From Adiantum capillus-veneris (Eukaryota; Streptophyta; Polypodiopsida; Polypodiales; Pteridaceae): 64,000 nucleotides of DNA. Shown one piece after another: positions 49,515 through 60,800 of this stretch (positions within the stretch are counted from its first letter, which is position 1; each line of letters opens with the position of its first letter). The stretch spans positions 137,599,608 to 137,663,607 of the forward strand of contig CM043955.1 in NCBI GenBank assembly GCA_014529385.2, given 5' to 3'. Made by a program: the position numbers and the translations under genes. The notes below the pieces were generated by a model. The model was not told where the DNA came from. It saw only the letters and a list, made by a program, of their open reading frames with translations, and did no database searches.

Positions 49515-50316
49515 ATGGCTGAGAACAACAACACAGATGTGTTCAAGATGTTTGCTCCTAAGGACAGGTTGGATGGGGACAATTACCCTATGTGGGCTTA
49601 TATGATGCAACACATTCTTGTGTCAAAGGGCGTCTGGAATATTGTGCAAGGCATTGATGTATGTCCTGGTTCTGAGGATGTAGGCGATGTTGAGGATGTT
49701 GCAGGTCTTGCTGCAAGGATTGCTGCTATTAGAGTTGTTTTGCCTACGGTAGAACAAGCTCGTTGGGATGTAAAGGATGCGTAGGCTCATGCATTGATTG
49801 CGTTCTCTATGAAGAGCACCATTGTTCCTCACATCCGTTCAGCAAAATCTACAAAACAGGCTTGGGATATTCTAGCATGTCTTTATGCAAGCCGCAATGA
49901 GGCTAAAATTGCTTTGCTGCGTAAAGAGCTGGAGTCGAAGATTATGCATGAGGAAGATGATATGGACACTTTCCTTGCTAGTGTCAAGGATATCAATGAG
50001 CATCTTATTTCTGCAGGTGACGTCATTTCAAATAGTTCCCTTGTGCAGACTGTTCTTGATGCCTTACCAGATTCCTACCAGACTTTTGCTAGTACTTGGA
50101 GACCATAATGACCCAAGGAAATCATGAAGTTGTCAAGTTTGATGCATTATGCACATTGCTGTTGCAAGAGTCACTTTCCAGAGAAAACAGGACTAGGCAG
50201 CGTGCAATTGAACATGCTTTTATTGCTTTTCAAAGAAAGGGTGGTAACAGTAATGCAGCCACTTCTTATGGTTCTGCTGCGAGTGGAAAAATTTTTGTTC
50301 CTAATGCTTCTGCTGG
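49515..50316 (+). pseudogene. Element H Gag
   Basis: It begins MAENNNTDVFKMFAPKDRL and carries the copia Gag core (DGDNYPMWAYMMQHIL; KQAWDILACLYASRNEAKIA; VLDALPDSYQTFAS). A TAG stop sits after WDVKDA (position 49782), where the G copy keeps Gln. A second stop and frameshift follow TWRP (50106). It continues in another frame to about 50316. Confidence 0.9.
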
Positions 50317-50676
50317 CAATGGCACGATGTATGGTCAAAAGTCAAGCTTTGCCGCATTCTTTTTGGCTTGAGGCCATCATGTGTGCCACTTATGTACTTA
50401 ACAGGTGTCCTACGAAAGCTTTGCAGTCTATTAATCCATATGAAGAATGGCATGAACAAAAGCCTTGTACTGAGCACATGCGTGTTTTTGGCTATTTGGC
50501 ATATGCTTTGGTGCCACTAGTGCAGCGCAGAAAACTGGATGATAAGGCTGTCAAATGTATTTTTGTTGGTTATAGTGCTGAAAGCAAAGGTTACATGTTG
50601 TAACATCCGCAAACAAAACGTATTTTGGTTTCACGGGATGTAGTGTTTGTGGAAGATTCTGTTCAGCCCTTGCTGT
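50317..50676 (+). pseudogene. Element H integrase C-terminal fragment
   Basis: It starts abruptly with MARCMVKSQALPHSFWLEAI and continues MCATYVLNRCPTKALQSINP to a VFVGYS-like IFVGYSAESKGYML end, then VSRDVVFVED. The catalytic residues of integrase are absent because they lie in the deleted part. The LTR of E interrupts it. Confidence 0.85.
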
Positions 50677-50679
50677 CAT

Positions 50680-52241
50680 TGATGGGGGCTTTTCACAAGA
50701 CAAGCTCCCATACCCCTCTTCTCTCGTCCCCACCCCATGAAAACCCCCTCTTATGGAGGGAGTGATAAAAGGCATTGGAAAAAGTAAGAAAAAATAAAGT
50801 ATGATTATGTAAATATATAAGAAAGGTAAAATAGGCCACCTCATGCCTACGGGGTAGCCCATCCCCACCTTGCCTCCTTTTTCTTCACTGTTGCCCCGCC
50901 GGGTGTCCCTTTTCCTCTCCTCCACGCAAAAGGTCAACCCCCCTCTCTCTTCCCCTTGTCCTTTCTCCTTTCTCTCTCCCCTCAAGCTACCCCACCTCTC
51001 ACCAATAATGCATTCTAACTCACCAATAATGCACCCTAACTCATATGCAACTTACCCTATCTTCCAAAATAGTATACCCCACCCCCTCTTTCTCTCTCCT
51101 ATCATATCCCATGACCCAAATACCCCCCCCTCTCTCTAAAGGGCGCCATGTCTCTTGTCTTGTAGCTAAATAACCTCCCCCACACTCACACACACTCAGT
51201 TTCACTGAAAAAGGTGCCCACAGACCCATCCCACCCGGTGGTTACCTGATTTTTCTTGTGTTCACACACATCTGCACACAGATTCACCTCTGAACACACT
51301 CCCCTCTCTCCCCTCTTGTAATTAGTTTATTCTCCATGTCACCTCTCACTTTTTTTCATCAACCCATCTCTCTCTCTTAGTCTCTCTCTCATGAGACTGC
51401 TGTTCTGGCACATATACACACAGCCAGACAAGTGGGGCCCATAGTCACATGGCCTATGTAGATAATGATTTCTTCATTTCTAAATTCTAGAATTCCTCCT
51501 CCCTCCTCCCCTATATAAAGAGGGGTCACCATCACACTAAGTACACACACAACATCATCAAAGAACACACTATGCACTGTGTGTGCCTAGTGCACACACA
51601 CACACACACACCATCACTATCACCATCACCGCAATCACCATGCTTGTCTTGAGCATGACCTCTACACCCTTGGCTATGGAAGATGAAGGGCAACTAAATG
51701 AAGGATGATGGCCATAATCCTCGTGTGAGTCTTCGCCATCAACTCTCACCTATCGCCATGTGCTCTACCAATCTCTCCCTTCTCATTCCCCTACCCTATT
51801 CTCCCCATTTCATCGCCTAATTCTCTAAATAAAGCTTGAGGTTTTGTGAGTATGTTTTCTTGCAATGTTTTGCCCATGTGAGGTGTGCAGAATCGCCACC
51901 TAGTCTTGTGTTTTGGAGTGAGCTTGTGTATGTGTGAAGGGTGTGTGGATTTGCCATCCTTTTGTGATGCCTAAGTACTAAGCCGCTATACCCCCTCCCT
52001 CACTCTCTCTCTCTCTCTCTCTCTCTCACTTGATCTCATTCCCTTTCCTCTTCATCATTACTCCCAAGCATCCATCTCTCTTGGATGAAAACTTTGTTAT
52101 GGTGGTGTGTTGTTTGCGTCCTAGCCGCTGAAGCTAAGTGGTGCCCCCCGTTTGCTTTACCATGACAGGCTCGAGGCGCGCCATTCGGTCCCCGGTGTTT
52201 TAGAGGCCGTCGGGGGTTCGGGGTTCGCTTTGCTCCCGTCA
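50680..52241 (+). mobile_element. Element E 5' LTR (1562 bp)
   Basis: It starts tgatgggggcttttcac and ends ttgctcccgtca. It is inverted relative to 22742-24292 and similar throughout. A tttggtgcccccacggagg block follows directly and looks like a primer-binding site, so this is a 5' LTR and not a solo LTR. The rest of E is missing in the window because element I interrupts it. Short CA and CT runs occur at 51594-51610 and about 52002-52027. Confidence 0.85.
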
Positions 52242-52242
52242 T

Positions 52243-52261
52243 TTGGTGCCCCCACGGAGGA
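52243..52261 (+). promoter_or_regulatory. Element E primer-binding site
   Basis: ttggtgcccccacggagg directly follows the LTR. It resembles the tRNA-complement sites of Ty3/gypsy elements, but the tRNA is not identified. Confidence 0.55.
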
Positions 52262-52561
52262 TCTTTTCATGAAACCCTTCAGTTTACAAGACTGAAACCC
52301 CTAAACTATTGTGAATGGATGAATGGCTAGCACGATTTGCTAATTGGACGACTGTTGAGCCAGCAGAGGATCACACCCGCATTTTTGCTCACACCCATCA
52401 TTTTGTAACCATTGATTGTAATAAATGTCTTTCCGACATTAATTTTGATTGGAGCCATTCATTAAGTAACGGGACTCAATTGAGTTTCCAGCTTGTAATC
52501 CCGACGTAATTTCACCTGCTGATGTAAATAATTAGAGATGTTCTCACCTCCAAGGCTGAGG

Positions 52562-52568
52562 TATATAA
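52562..52568 (+). promoter_or_regulatory. Element I LTR TATA box
   Basis: tatataa lies within ccaaggctgaggtatataag. The D LTR region has the matching CCTTGGCTAAGGTATAAAAG on its strand. Confidence 0.6.
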
Positions 52569-52640
52569 GCCAAAGTTTTGTAACCTAAGGAAAAGATTCA
52601 ATTATTAATCAAAGTGAGTTTTTGAGCGCCGTGGCTGTGT

Positions 52641-52642
<2 letters not shown>

Positions 52643-52715
<73 letters not shown>
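52643..52715. repeat. (GA)n microsatellite inside the element I LTR
   Basis: About 36 uninterrupted GA units lie downstream of the TATA box, so they would be at the start of the transcript. Confidence 0.97.
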
Positions 52716-52717
<2 letters not shown>

Positions 52718-53342
52718 TTACCTACTTGCTACGCGAGCTACGGAGCCGCCATTGGAGAAGCGACACCGCCATTGTGTTAGCAACGGCGAGAGCTACGCAC
52801 TGATACCAAGAGTGCGCGCTATCGGCTTCTATGTATGGTAAGTTCCTACGAGCTTTGGTGTGAGTTTTCTTCCAACTCGTGTGTCGGAATAGAGCGTGCA
52901 GCATATCTATAGAACCACAACGAGTAGAGCTACGCATTAGTACCATCGGGGTCAAGTTTCGGTCACCTGTATTTTTCGGCCTGTCTTCATACGCGTTTAC
53001 CGCACGGAGTGATTATAGGTTGATTTTGCAGTTCAAGTCTTTAGGGTGATGTTCTTACCTACTGTATAGACTTCCCCTTGATTTTGACATCGATTCAATG
53101 ATTCTAGATCCTGTTTCGTATAACATTCGTTCGTAGTACGGATTTCAGTCACTTGCGTATTTTAGAACTTAGATTTGATTTCCTTAGTAGTGATTGTCAT
53201 TAGAAGGTCGATTAGGTGATTTGACACCCACCTAGTTGTTTCCATGCGCCTGCGGGTCAAGCTTCGTCCTCGTCTGACAAATTCTGTTGTTGGTTGAGTT
53301 CTCGCTATTTAGCTTTCGCTAGCGGCGTAACCGCCTTAACAT

Positions 53343-53361
53343 TTGGCGCCGCTGCCGGGGA
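53343..53361 (+). promoter_or_regulatory. Element I primer-binding site
   Basis: ttggcgccgctgccgggga begins two bases inside the LTR. This TGGCGCC…GCCGGGGA form is typical of Athila/Tat-type Ty3/gypsy elements. Confidence 0.9.
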
Positions 53362-53883
53362 CGAGAGCCCTAAGTAGGTGACCTTAGACTAATCCTACGA
53401 GGTGAGTCGTATAAACTACTTTGTATACTTTAGTTAGAAAAGATCTAGGAGTGGTGGACTCCGAAGGTCTCGAGAGATACTAGGAAGTGGGGTATTCCTG
53501 GGTCTTCCGTGTTGACAGTATTTTTAGTTTAGCTTAGATTAGATTGTTTTTGATGGTGTTTAAGTGGTTGTTGACATAAAAAGCATTTGCTACTCCTTGT
53601 GTGGTAGTAAATCTCTTTATATTTTCAATTGCAAAAAGTCCATTTTATGATTAGAAGTAGCTTAGGTAGGGCCTGATTTGATCCTGATCTAGAGCTATCA
53701 ATTGGTGTTCTATTTGCTTGATGTGTTTGATTGCATGTTAGATCACTGAAAAAAAGTCGCTTTGGTAGTGAAATATGCAATAAACAAAGTTCAGAAAAAT
53801 TTTCTGTGTAACTGATTGTTGCTGAGCACTTAAAAGAGCTATTGGAAGAGTTCTGTGCTGAAAAACTGGAAATCTGCAACTTT

Positions 53884-53907
53884 AGACATCATACGCGTAT
53901 GATGTCT
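53884..53907. repeat. I-family palindrome, copy 1 (perfect)
   Basis: agacatcat-acgcgt-atgatgtct, self-complementary over 24 nt. Confidence 0.97.
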
Positions 53908-54172
53908 TAGGACCTAAACAGAGACTAAAATTGAAAATTTGACATTGCCAGAGTGTTTAGAAGGGGGGTTTTACCCTAAGATCAACTTTAAACAAGAGCA
54001 TTAACACTCAAAGAAACCCAAAAAAGACAAGTCGGAGTCCAAGAAACGCAAAGAATAGGAAATTTTGGATTCAAATCTTGTTTTTCCATTCAAACCTGAC
54101 AAAAACACTTGAAACTCAATTATAAACATTGGAGAAGGCTTAAAACCAAAAATAGTCAAAATATGGGACAAA

Positions 54173-54196
54173 AGACATCATACGCGTATAATGTCT
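54173..54196. repeat. I-family palindrome, copy 2 (one mismatch)
   Basis: The same unit with ataatgtct in the right arm. Shortly upstream lies atagtcaaaatat. Confidence 0.95.
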
Positions 54197-54297
54197 TTTG
54201 GCACTTCCACTGCTTATTTTTGAAATCTGACCTGACAAGATTGTTACAATCACTGTTGGAAGCATAAATATCAAGTTTGGACCCAAATTGATGAAAA

Positions 54298-54321
54298 AGA
54301 CATCATACGCGTATGATGTCT
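54298..54321. repeat. I-family palindrome, copy 3 (perfect)
   Basis: Identical to copy 1, 414 bases further on. Confidence 0.97.
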
Positions 54322-54582
54322 TTGACCTTATTTTGGACATATTTTGATACTTTGCTAACACAGATCCATTGTAATAGCTGTCTAGAGGTTATATTTCAAG
54401 TTTCATCCCATTTGGATCACAATTGACCCAAAAAACAAGTCAAAAGCAGAAAATTGCCAGGAAAAGCCTGAACTAGCCATAACTTGCTCAAACAGAGTTC
54501 AAACTGAATTTTGTGAGTGAACAGAGCATAAAGAGGCCACTGAGAGTGAGCATAACCAAAATAGTCAAAATCTGTGAAAAAA

Positions 54583-54606
54583 AGACATCATACGCGTATA
54601 ATGTCT
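54583..54606. repeat. I-family palindrome, copy 4 (one mismatch)
   Basis: Identical to copy 2, 410 bases further on. The same upstream atagtcaaaat phrase is present. Confidence 0.95.
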
Positions 54607-54886
54607 TTTTCAGCATAACAGTAACAAAATTTTCACCTGATGAAACAGAAGTTGTCCCACTGACAAGATTAAACAGTTGACCAAGTATCAGTCAGTTTGG
54701 ATTAATTCTGACTACAAAAACCTGGGAAAACAAATTGCCGAGACGGAAAAGTTAAAGTCCTTTAGGGGAATTGATGAATTTGAGATCGGGCAGGAACCTC
54801 CAGAATAACCAACCAAAACAAGGGGAACCAGCAAGTGTCATATCAACCGAGTACCTCGATACCCAACGGGAAATGTACCTGGACCT

Positions 54887-57800
54887 ATGGGGATAGAAAG
54901 ACCGCAACCGGTATTGGGACAACAACCACCTTTACCAGGAGCAAGACCAGTGGGCATTAGATATGCACCAACCATAGAGAATCAGGAAGAACAAGCCTTA
55001 GTGCCTGTTCAAGCCTATTACGAAGAATCGGGTGCACACATGTCTCCGACAGTTTATTACCCACCAGAAGAACCAAAACAACCAGAACCATGGGGCATGA
55101 TGGGGAATGTTGGAATACCAACAATTACAAGTGCTTCTGATGAAGAGAGATACAATTTGGACGCAAGAACCTTGATGTTCATAGCTCATGGAGGGTTAAC
55201 AGGACAAAGACCATCATATCCACAAAGGACGAATCAAGCGGGACCAAGACCAGCACTAGGACCCTGTTACAAGTGTGGAGGTGACCATCTGATGAATGTT
55301 TGCCCACATACGGAAATCATTAGAATTAACGCTTATTGCACTGAGTGTGGGGTTACTCACTTCATTGAGGATTGTTCAAAGAATCCAAACAAAGTGCAAA
55401 AGACGACATTGAATATGCTAGAAACTATTCCTACCAGCAGTGGGTCTGAAAATGAAACTCTGATACCAACGCAAGTTGTTACTAGAGCTCAAGCTAAGAA
55501 AACCACTAGAGAACCTGAGAATGGAAAGTTAGCGACTGACGTAGTTAGTCAAGGACCGCGGAGTCAGAAAAACACATGGAAAGCTAGAAAAGCATGCATG
55601 AAGTTGAGAAAAGAACGTGAAGACGCTATTCTAGCTGAGGAACTAAAGCAAACTAAAGCTGGATTAGAAAAACTTGAGATTCAAAACGGGAAACGAGAGA
55701 TGAGCCCGGAAAGAACGAAACAAAAGAGTATCAAAGAAACAACGAGCTTAAGCTCAGGGGGATCAGTGCTAGTCGACAAAGTACACGAACCATTGGACGC
55801 ACTGATGAGAGCTTACGAAGCTAGGTTAAAGAACAACCAAACACAAGAACAGAGGTGGATGACATACCCAAACGCGGAATTGGAAAACCAGAGACTTGAA
55901 ATGTGCCAGAGAATGATCGAGACTGCACAAGCCTTATTAGAACCACCAAAAGAAACAATGAATTGTGGGAAGGAAAACCCAATTCAGCAAGAGACTATCG
56001 TTTCACGGGTAGCTGAAAAGACTCCCAATGCACAAAAGCCTGAAAATACACAAAAGGATGACCGCATAGTGTTGAACACAACCGATCAGGAGGTCGAGAG
56101 TTTTCATCCAGTCATACAGAGGTCTTACGGAAGAGATGAGGATTACAATGAATTTTGGAAACAAGTGAGAGAGGCAAACTTTGCAAACGAGCTAAGTTGC
56201 CAAGCTAATCAGACAAATTGGGAAAAGGACATCAGGAATCCTCCCATAGTGGAATTTGAGGCAGGATCTCAAGTAGACTTGGATCTGCAATCTTACTGGG
56301 GAGATGGGGGCTCTGTTAGAACAATGGAGAGCAAACCTCATTCACTGAATACCTTACCTTCATACTTAGGAGAGTATGAAGCAAAATCCGAGATTAGAGC
56401 ACTTCCCTCAAGAAAAATCTCATCAGAAAAGGTCATGGACTCGCAAGGATTGATAGAGATTTTGTCAACACCAGTGACATGCACTATCACTCTAGCTGAG
56501 CTTTTGAGGCTAAGACCACATATGTGGACCACTGTAGGAAAATGCTTGGAGAAATTCGGGATAAAAGATCCAACATCGAGATTGCAAGAGAGCATAGAGG
56601 AGCTGAGCAAGCCACAAAAGAACGCTAAGCCTGTACCCTTAAACAAGGTCGGAGAGTATTGCGAAGGTGAAGAGGGGAATACAACCTTACCAGTTGATTT
56701 CCAAGGAGTGAAGACGATGGCAATACTAGACAGCGGAGCTGGGGTAGCCATTGCTACAAAAGAAATCTGGAAAAAATGGGGGAAACCAGCAATAAGGAAG
56801 ACTAGGTTGAAACTCCAATTAGCAGATGGACACATGGAGAAACCTATGGGGTTATTAGAGAAAGTTGTAGTGACTTCTTGCGGCATTGAATACGAACATA
56901 CTTTTGCTATTGTCGATTTTAGCAAGGAGAATAACTATGATATCATACTGGGAAGACCATTCATGAGACAGTTGAAAATGGTCCAGGATTGGGGCTACGA
57001 TCACATATACCTGAGAAATATGGAAACCACTACACGTGTGAACCTGAAAGACCATAGCTACAAAGAGGTGAACCGAACATCGGTAGAGGAGTTTGATTCA
57101 GCTACTTTGGCGGGATCCGAATTTCCAGCTTGGTTAGGTAAACCCAAGGAGTTATGGATGTGTGGAGCTTCGAAATGTGGAAGTCTGAAACGAGAAGAAT
57201 GTGTTTTAGAAACGGCTATCGAAGACGAAACTTATGTAGGAGAACACTTTTCAGAGGACACGTTTGAACCATTAGAATGGACACACATTCTAGCAACCCT
57301 AGATGTTTGTGCAATTCCGGATGGTCCCATAACAAAATTTTGCGACAAGGACGGGTACGACGTGGTTCCGTATTTCATGTTGAGAACTGTACTCGAAAAA
57401 GAAACTGAAAAGAACGATACACTGGAAAAGGAAGATGAAGAGGAGGTGTTTCACGACATTACCGATCATCCAGAGTGGGGAAATGAAGCAGACAACGAGT
57501 CAACGGACAATTCAAGCGGAAACGAAGAAACTATAACGGATGTCCGATTTTATGATTTTCCGAACCAAACAAAACAACGCCACAAACACTGTCGAGCAAA
57601 AAAAAAAAAAAAAACAAAAGGGGTTAGAACCAATCCGATGCCTAGAATAAGAGGAAAAAATCAATTCCTAATGCTAGTAAAGGCTGAAGATTGTGTTAAG
57701 GATAAGATTTCTGGAAGAATGAGAGGCAGTGATCAAAAGAGCTTACGAAAAGACAAAAGAGGCTCAAGAAATCAAGTTCAAAAGAATGGAACGAAAACTG

Positions 57801-60800
57801 AAACAGAAAAATCAGAAAAGAACAAGCGCAACAGAGAACGCACGGAGTCCAAGCTAGAACGTAGAAACAAGTACAGAGAGCTCAGGAAAACTCTGAAGGA
57901 AGTTTGGACGACAGAAATTGAGAGTGGAGAGGACGAAAACGTCAAAATCAAGGAAAACATGGATGTTCCCTCTCACTATAGGAAATTCACAATAGAGGAT
58001 AGGAAGGTGATATTAACCCCACCTATTCGAGAGAGGAAGGAGAACGAATCTTATGACGGACCGGAGGATGCAAAAAAAGTTGATTTAGCAGCTCCAGGTG
58101 AGCCACCTAGACCGGTCTACATAGCCACAGATTTGTCTCCAGGCGAGGAAGAGAGACTTTTGAGTCTTCTCAGAGAGTATAGGGATGTGTTTGCATGGTC
58201 TTATAAGGACTTAAAGGGAGTTGACCCATCGATATGCCAACACACAATCCCACTGAAACAAGACGCAAAGCCTAGCAGACAGAGACCATACACATATAAT
58301 GATACGTTTGCTAAGCGAATCAAAGAAGAGATAGATAAGCTAATGGAAGCTGAATTCATATACGAGATTGAACACACTGATTGGGTATCTCCGATTGTGG
58401 TAGTACCTAAGAAGAACGGAAAACTCCGAGTGTGTGTCAACCTAAAGAAAGTGAATGCTGCAACAATCAGGGACAATTATCCCCTGCCGATAACTGATCA
58501 TGTTCTAGAGCGTGTATCAGGGAAAACAGCATACTCCTTTCTTGATGGTTTTTCAGGATATAACCAGCTAGCCATAGCACTGGAAGATCAACATAAAACA
58601 GCTTTTGCAACGGAGTGGGGAATTTATGCTTATCGGGTTATGCCTTTTGGTCTAACCAATGCTCCCGCAACCTTCCAGAGGCTGATGACGCATGCTTTCA
58701 AAGAATACTTAAGGCTGTTTCTCGAAATATACATGGATGACTTATGTGTACATTCTCTACTGAGAGATGAGCATCTAGAACACCTAAGAAAAGTATTTGA
58801 GAAATGTAGGACATATCGCATTTGTCTCAATCCTGAGAAATGTGTGTTTATGGTCCGACAAGGCAGAATTCTGGGACATATTGTCTCACAAAACGGAATA
58901 TCCACGGATTTAGAGAAGATAAAAGTTATAGTGGATATGCCTAGACCAACCAATGCGAAACAAGTACAGAGCTTTATGGGACATTGTGGATATTATAGAC
59001 GATTCATTTACATGTACGCTATAATAGGCCAACCACTTTACAGGTTAATAGTGAACTTTGAATGGACAGAGGAATGTGAGGAATCATTCAAGAAATTGAA
59101 AGAGGCACTCATTACCGCTCCAGTCTTGAAATCACCAGATTGGGAGAAGATATTCCATGTGCACATAGATGCTTCGGCATATGCAATAGGATGCATTCTG
59201 GCTCAGCCAGAAGAAGGAAACATGGATTTTCCTATCTGTTACGCCAGTCGACAGCTCAACAATGCAGAGAAGAATTACACCACAACAGAGCGAGAGGGAT
59301 TAGGAATGATATATGCTGTGAAGAAATTTCGGCATTATCTTCTAGCCAACAAGTTTGTGTTTTTTACGGATCACCAAGCCTTGCTCTACCTAGTGAATAA
59401 ACCATGCAATACCGGGAGAATAGTGAGATGGTTCATTATCTTACTGGAATTCGACTTCACGGTAGTAGTGAAGAAAGGAAAAACACATCTTAGAGCTGAT
59501 CATCTTTCGCGATTGACGAATGGAGAAGACCCTATAGGAGTAGACGACGACATGCCAGACGCGTACTTGTTCAACATAGAAATGATACCTAAGTGGTCTC
59601 AAAATGTCGTTGACCTATTAACCTATGGAGGAGAGTTCGATAGAAGAGAATACAACCTGAAACATATTGCTATTCAGCAATCCAAGAATCTTCAATTGAT
59701 TGCAGGAAGGTTGTATCAATTGGGAAATGATCATGATTTACGGCTATGCATCAATCCTGAGGAATATAGTATATATCTGCGCGAAGCACATGTTCAGGAA
59801 TGTGCATTTCATTGTTCAAGAAGGAACACATATAGGAATTTGTTACAATTGGGAGTCTATTGGCCAGGAATGAAAGAAAGCGTACATGAATATGTCACTG
59901 TATGTATTGTATGTTCATCAAAACCGCCAGCCGAGTATTCGACATTATATCAGATAATGATCGCTCCAGAATGGAGTCAGTATATTGTTGAATATCTCAC
60001 AAATAGAACTTTCCCAGAAGGAACGTCAAAAGCTCGTCAGAAATCTGTAGAGACAGAAGCTAGAGATTACGCTTTAATAGGAGATCAACTCTATAAGAGA
60101 GGTAAAGACAACCAGCTTAGGATTTGCGCATCAGAGTCTGAGTATGTGATAATCCTGGAGCAAGCTCATGGAGGAGTAGGTGGAGGCCATTTCTCAGGTG
60201 ATAAGACAGCAAAACTTGTCTTAGCCGCAGGAATATGGTGGCCAACATTACATATGGACGCTGAGAAATACGTTAAACGGTGTGATGACTGTCAGCGGAC
60301 CAAAGTACCACTTAAAAGAGATGATATGCCGCTTAGACCAATGATGGGGGCAAGAGCTTTTGCAAAATGGGGGATTGATTATGTTGGACCCATTTCACCT
60401 CCTGCATATAAGACTCATACACAATACATCGTTGTGGCTACAGACTATCTAACAAAGTGGGTCGAAGCAAAGGCAACTCAAAAAGCAGATGCCAGGACCA
60501 CGGCACAATTTCTATATGAATACGTCTTTGTACGATATGGATTGCCAATAGAAATTGTGAGTGATCGAGGCACACATTTCATAAATGAAGTGATAGAGAT
60601 CCTTCTAGATGAATTCATGGTAATCCATAGGAAATCAGTCCCATATCATCCACAAGCAAACGGACAAGCTGAAGCAACAAACAAAACCATATGTACGGTC
60701 CTCACGAAGATTGTATCTGAGTCGAGAACTGACTGGGACCAAAAGTTACATTCAACATTATGGGCATATAGGGTGGCGTATAAAACCTCCATAGGAACGA

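Larger units (their letters stand above)
48926..50679 (+). mobile_element. Element H: deleted and truncated Ty1/copia element
   Basis: It has a 227-bp 5' LTR (48926-49152) with TGTTACCATATACATG and CTAATTCCAACA ends, and a primer site attggtatcagagcaggtc at once after it. Gag starts at 49515. Near 50318 Gag joins directly to the last third of integrase, so zinc knuckle, protease and most of integrase are deleted. It is cut at 50679 by a family E LTR. It is a close relative of element G. Confidence 0.92.
52353..53341 (+). repeat. Element I 5' LTR (about 0.99 kb, start approximate)
   Basis: The end is firm: CCTTAACA at 53341, followed by a primer site. The proposed start, TGTTGAGCC at 52353, is the best TG…CA partner, but no second copy is visible to confirm it. 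It has a TATA box, tatataa, at 52562-52568 and an (AG)n microsatellite about 75 bases downstream. Confidence 0.6.
53362..54808 (+). other. Element I 5' leader with four palindromes and no gag capsid
   Basis: About 1.45 kb without coding signal in any frame. It holds four 24-nt palindromes centred on acgcgt at 53884-53907, 54173-54196, 54298-54321 and 54583-54606. The first and third are perfect; the second and fourth have one mismatch. In element D the corresponding region codes for Gag. Confidence 0.75.

Noticed and set aside
53884-54606. CRISPR-like array
   Set aside because: The repeats are palindromic, irregularly spaced (125-289), and lie within a plant retrotransposon leader. There is no cas gene, and the host is eukaryotic.
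53362-54808. Possible hidden Gag in the element I leader
   Set aside because: I looked for the LTWFQNIPP-type core and other D Gag motifs in all plus-strand frames and found none; stops are frequent.
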